Of a stretch of 64,000 nucleotides of DNA, positions 62,646 to 64,000 are shown piece by piece (position 1 is the first letter of the stretch; each line of letters opens with the position of its first letter). The notes below the pieces were generated by a model that made no database searches, was not told the DNA's origin, and was given only the letters and a program-made list of their open reading frames with translations. Source of the DNA: Cellvibrionaceae bacterium (GTDB taxonomy: Bacteria > Pseudomonadota > Gammaproteobacteria > Pseudomonadales > Cellvibrionaceae); the NCBI GenBank assembly GCA_021151695.1, contig JAGKWU010000004.1, positions 62,001 to 126,000 of the forward strand, in the 5' to 3' direction. A program made the translations under genes and the position numbers.

Positions 62646-63728
62646 ATGCGCAAACTCTTTTATGCGGGCCTTGTATTGTTAAGCACAAGTTTAATCGCCA
62701 ACAATCTTGCGGCGACAACGAATACCGCGGAGCCCAATTTGAAATCCATTCCTATCACCGACACTCATATCGCCACAATGGGGCGCATCGAAAAAGCGAG
62801 TGATGGTAGCGCCCGCTTCGGTTATCCGGGAGTTAGCTTTTTTGTCACTTTTGAAGGCAAGGAGTTGAATCTGGAGGCATTCAGCGGGAGCAACCAAAGT
62901 TACCTGGAAGTCACTGTCGACAAACAGACACCAAAGGTTATCAAACTTACTTCGTCGTCAGCAGTACTTAATTTGGTAAAAAATAACACCACGAAAAAAC
63001 ATCAGGTCACTATAGTTCATCGCAGCGAAACCTGGCATGGATTGGTTACGCTGAAAAGCGTAAGCACTGACGGGAAGTTTTTAGCAGCGCCCTCACTACC
63101 CAAACGCAAAATGTTAGTACTGGGTGATTCAGTCACTTGCGGTGAAGCGATTGAACGCATTGATGGCGGAAAAAAAGACACCAGCTGGTGGAACCCCAGC
63201 TTATCCTACGGCATGCTCACCGCTAAAGCACTTAATGCACAAGTGCAATTAGTGTGCATGGGCGGCCATGGTTTGATTCGCAGCTGGGATGGCAAAACCA
63301 ATGAATTGAATTTGCCGGATTACTATGAACTGGCCATCGCAGACCAAAGCAATCCCGTGAAATGGGATCAAAGCCAATATCAACCAGATGTAATTGTCAG
63401 CGCCATTGGCACCAACGATTTCAGCAAAGGCATTCCTGATCGTGAGACCTATGTCAGCGCTTACGTAAAGCTTTTGCTCAAGCTACTCGCTGATAACAAA
63501 CACGCGGAAATAGTGTTAACCGAAGGAGCCATATTGAATGGCGACAGCAAAACGGCGCTGACTGATTATTTGCACGAAGCCATCAAGCGCACCGCCGATA
63601 AACGTGTGCACTATGTTGCATCCAACTATTACCCCGGCGACAAAACCGATGCACATCCCACCAAAGAGCAGCATGCAGCAATGGCAAAAGATTTAATTCC
63701 AGAAGTGAAGAAAGTGATGAAGTGGTAA
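62646..63728 (+). CDS. CE2-type acetyl (xylan) esterase
   Basis: 360 residues, exported (signal peptide ending near NNLAA). An N-terminal beta-sandwich of about 130 residues (MGRIEKASDGSARFGYPGVS, ELNLEAFSGSNQSYLEVTVD) precedes an SGNH domain with GDSVTCGEA, CMGGHGLIRSW, GTNDFSK and DAHPTKEQH. This two-domain order is that of carbohydrate esterase family 2, first described from Cellvibrio japonicus and Clostridium thermocellum, which removes acetyl groups from xylan or mannan. AAGGA precedes the ATG. Confidence 0.85.
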   Translation: MRKLFYAGLVLLSTSLIANNLAATTNTAEPNLKSIPITDTHIATMGRIEKASDGSARFGYPGVSFFVTFEGKELNLEAFSGSNQSYLEVTVDKQTPKVIKLTSSSAVLNLVKNNTTKKHQVTIVHRSETWHGLVTLKSVSTDGKFLAAPSLPKRKMLVLGDSVTCGEAIERIDGGKKDTSWWNPSLSYGMLTAKALNAQVQLVCMGGHGLIRSWDGKTNELNLPDYYELAIADQSNPVKWDQSQYQPDVIVSAIGTNDFSKGIPDRETYVSAYVKLLLKLLADNKHAEIVLTEGAILNGDSKTALTDYLHEAIKRTADKRVHYVASNYYPGDKTDAHPTKEQHAAMAKDLIPEVKKVMKW

Positions 63729-63743
63729 TAATTGATGAAAACA

Positions 63744-63769
63744 AAAAAGGGCGCAATTGCGCCCTTTTT
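63744..63769. terminator. Bidirectional terminator between the CE2 gene and the RND gene
   Basis: A perfect palindromic hairpin: AAAAAGGGCGC, loop AATT, GCGCCCTTTTT. It serves both convergent genes. Confidence 0.92.
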
Positions 63770-63774
63770 CGTCG

Positions 63775-64000
63775 TTACGATTTTGCAGGTTCTGGCCCCA
63801 AGGGCTTAAACATCAAAATTAGTTTTGGCAGTATAGTAAGCGTGCCCACAATCGCCGTAAACATCGCAAATGACGTCAACACGCCAAAATAAATCGATGG
63901 AATAAATTGCGACAACGCAAGAATGGAAAAACCAATCACAATCGTCGCCGATGTATAAAACATAGCGCGTCCAATTGATGCATGGGATCTATGCATGGAT
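63775..64000 (-). CDS. RND/MMPL-family exporter, C-terminal end (runs off window)
   Basis: Only the last 75 or so codons are inside the window, and the frame continues past its edge. The sequence ASIGRAMFYTSATIVIGFSI followed by hydrophobic helices and TLTILPKLILMFKPLG is the terminal transmembrane part of MMPL/sterol-sensing RND permeases. Its ATG inside the window is not the real start. Substrate cannot be told from this piece. Confidence 0.8.
   Translation of the reverse strand, partial: SMHRSHASIGRAMFYTSATIVIGFSILALSQFIPSIYFGVLTSFAMFTAIVGTLTILPKLILMFKPLGPEPAKS

Overview
The window is chromosomal DNA from a free-living, polysaccharide-degrading gammaproteobacterium, most likely Cellvibrio or a close relative. 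This rests on three things: a GH5 enzyme with a long poly-serine linker joining CBM6-like and ricin-type modules, a CE2-type acetyl esterase with a neighbouring SGNH esterase, and a Pseudomonas-like gene order for the conserved blocks (surA-lptD // amgK-murU; PilZ-like gene-fimX // serB; minor pilins-ispH-fkpB-lspA-ileS-ribF-murJ; obg-rpmA-rplU; leuS-lptE-holA). I see no tRNA, rRNA, CRISPR array, insertion sequence or prophage.

Layout. 1-5.5 kb: outer-membrane biogenesis (surA, lptD) diverging from the cell-wall recycling pair amgK-murU. 5.7-12.7 kb: a FimX-type c-di-GMP effector with a large conserved neighbour, serB, and a membrane protein. 12.8-19.4 kb: a bifunctional ornithine-lipid acyltransferase (olsF type) behind a striking Pho-box array, then mpl, ubiX, an HMG-CoA lyase, a DUF2288 protein and pilR without pilS. 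19.4-27.7 kb: the minor pilin/PilY1 operon (fimT-pilV-pilW-pilX-pilY1-pilE) plus a divergent pseudopilin gene. 27.7-35.1 kb: ispH, fkpB, lspA, ileS, ribF and murJ, all leftward.

35.2-42.6 kb is accessory: an outer-membrane barrel, a membrane-anchored AraC regulator, the GH5 glycanase, an SOS-controlled yebG, a strongly structured non-coding region that looks like an sRNA, and a DCC/epimerase/membrane-protein operon. 42.7-45.8 kb: a GbsR/MarR-like regulator followed by a cyanide-insensitive-type cytochrome bd oxidase. 46-50.4 kb: an ExeM-like secreted nuclease with a C-terminal dockerin-like domain, directly followed by a PEP-CTERM protein carrying a cohesin-like domain, then a second PEP-CTERM gene with its own sigma-54 promoter. 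50.4-53.7 kb: proB, obg, rpmA, rplU. 53.9-57.4 kb: an S9 peptidase, a secreted esterase and a small unknown protein. 57.5-61.8 kb: leuS, lptE, holA. The window ends with two SGNH-type esterases and the 3' end of an RND/MMPL exporter.

Themes. Two genes linked to phosphorus economy (olsF, exeM) carry Pho-box-like arrays. Type IV pilus control (fimX, pilR, minor pilins) is concentrated in 20 kb. Peptidoglycan recycling genes (amgK, murU, mpl) lie close together. The most unusual content is the nuclease-dockerin / cohesin-PEP-CTERM pair, the six-hairpin candidate RNA at 40.5-40.74 kb, and a hairpin that hides the mpl ribosome-binding site.
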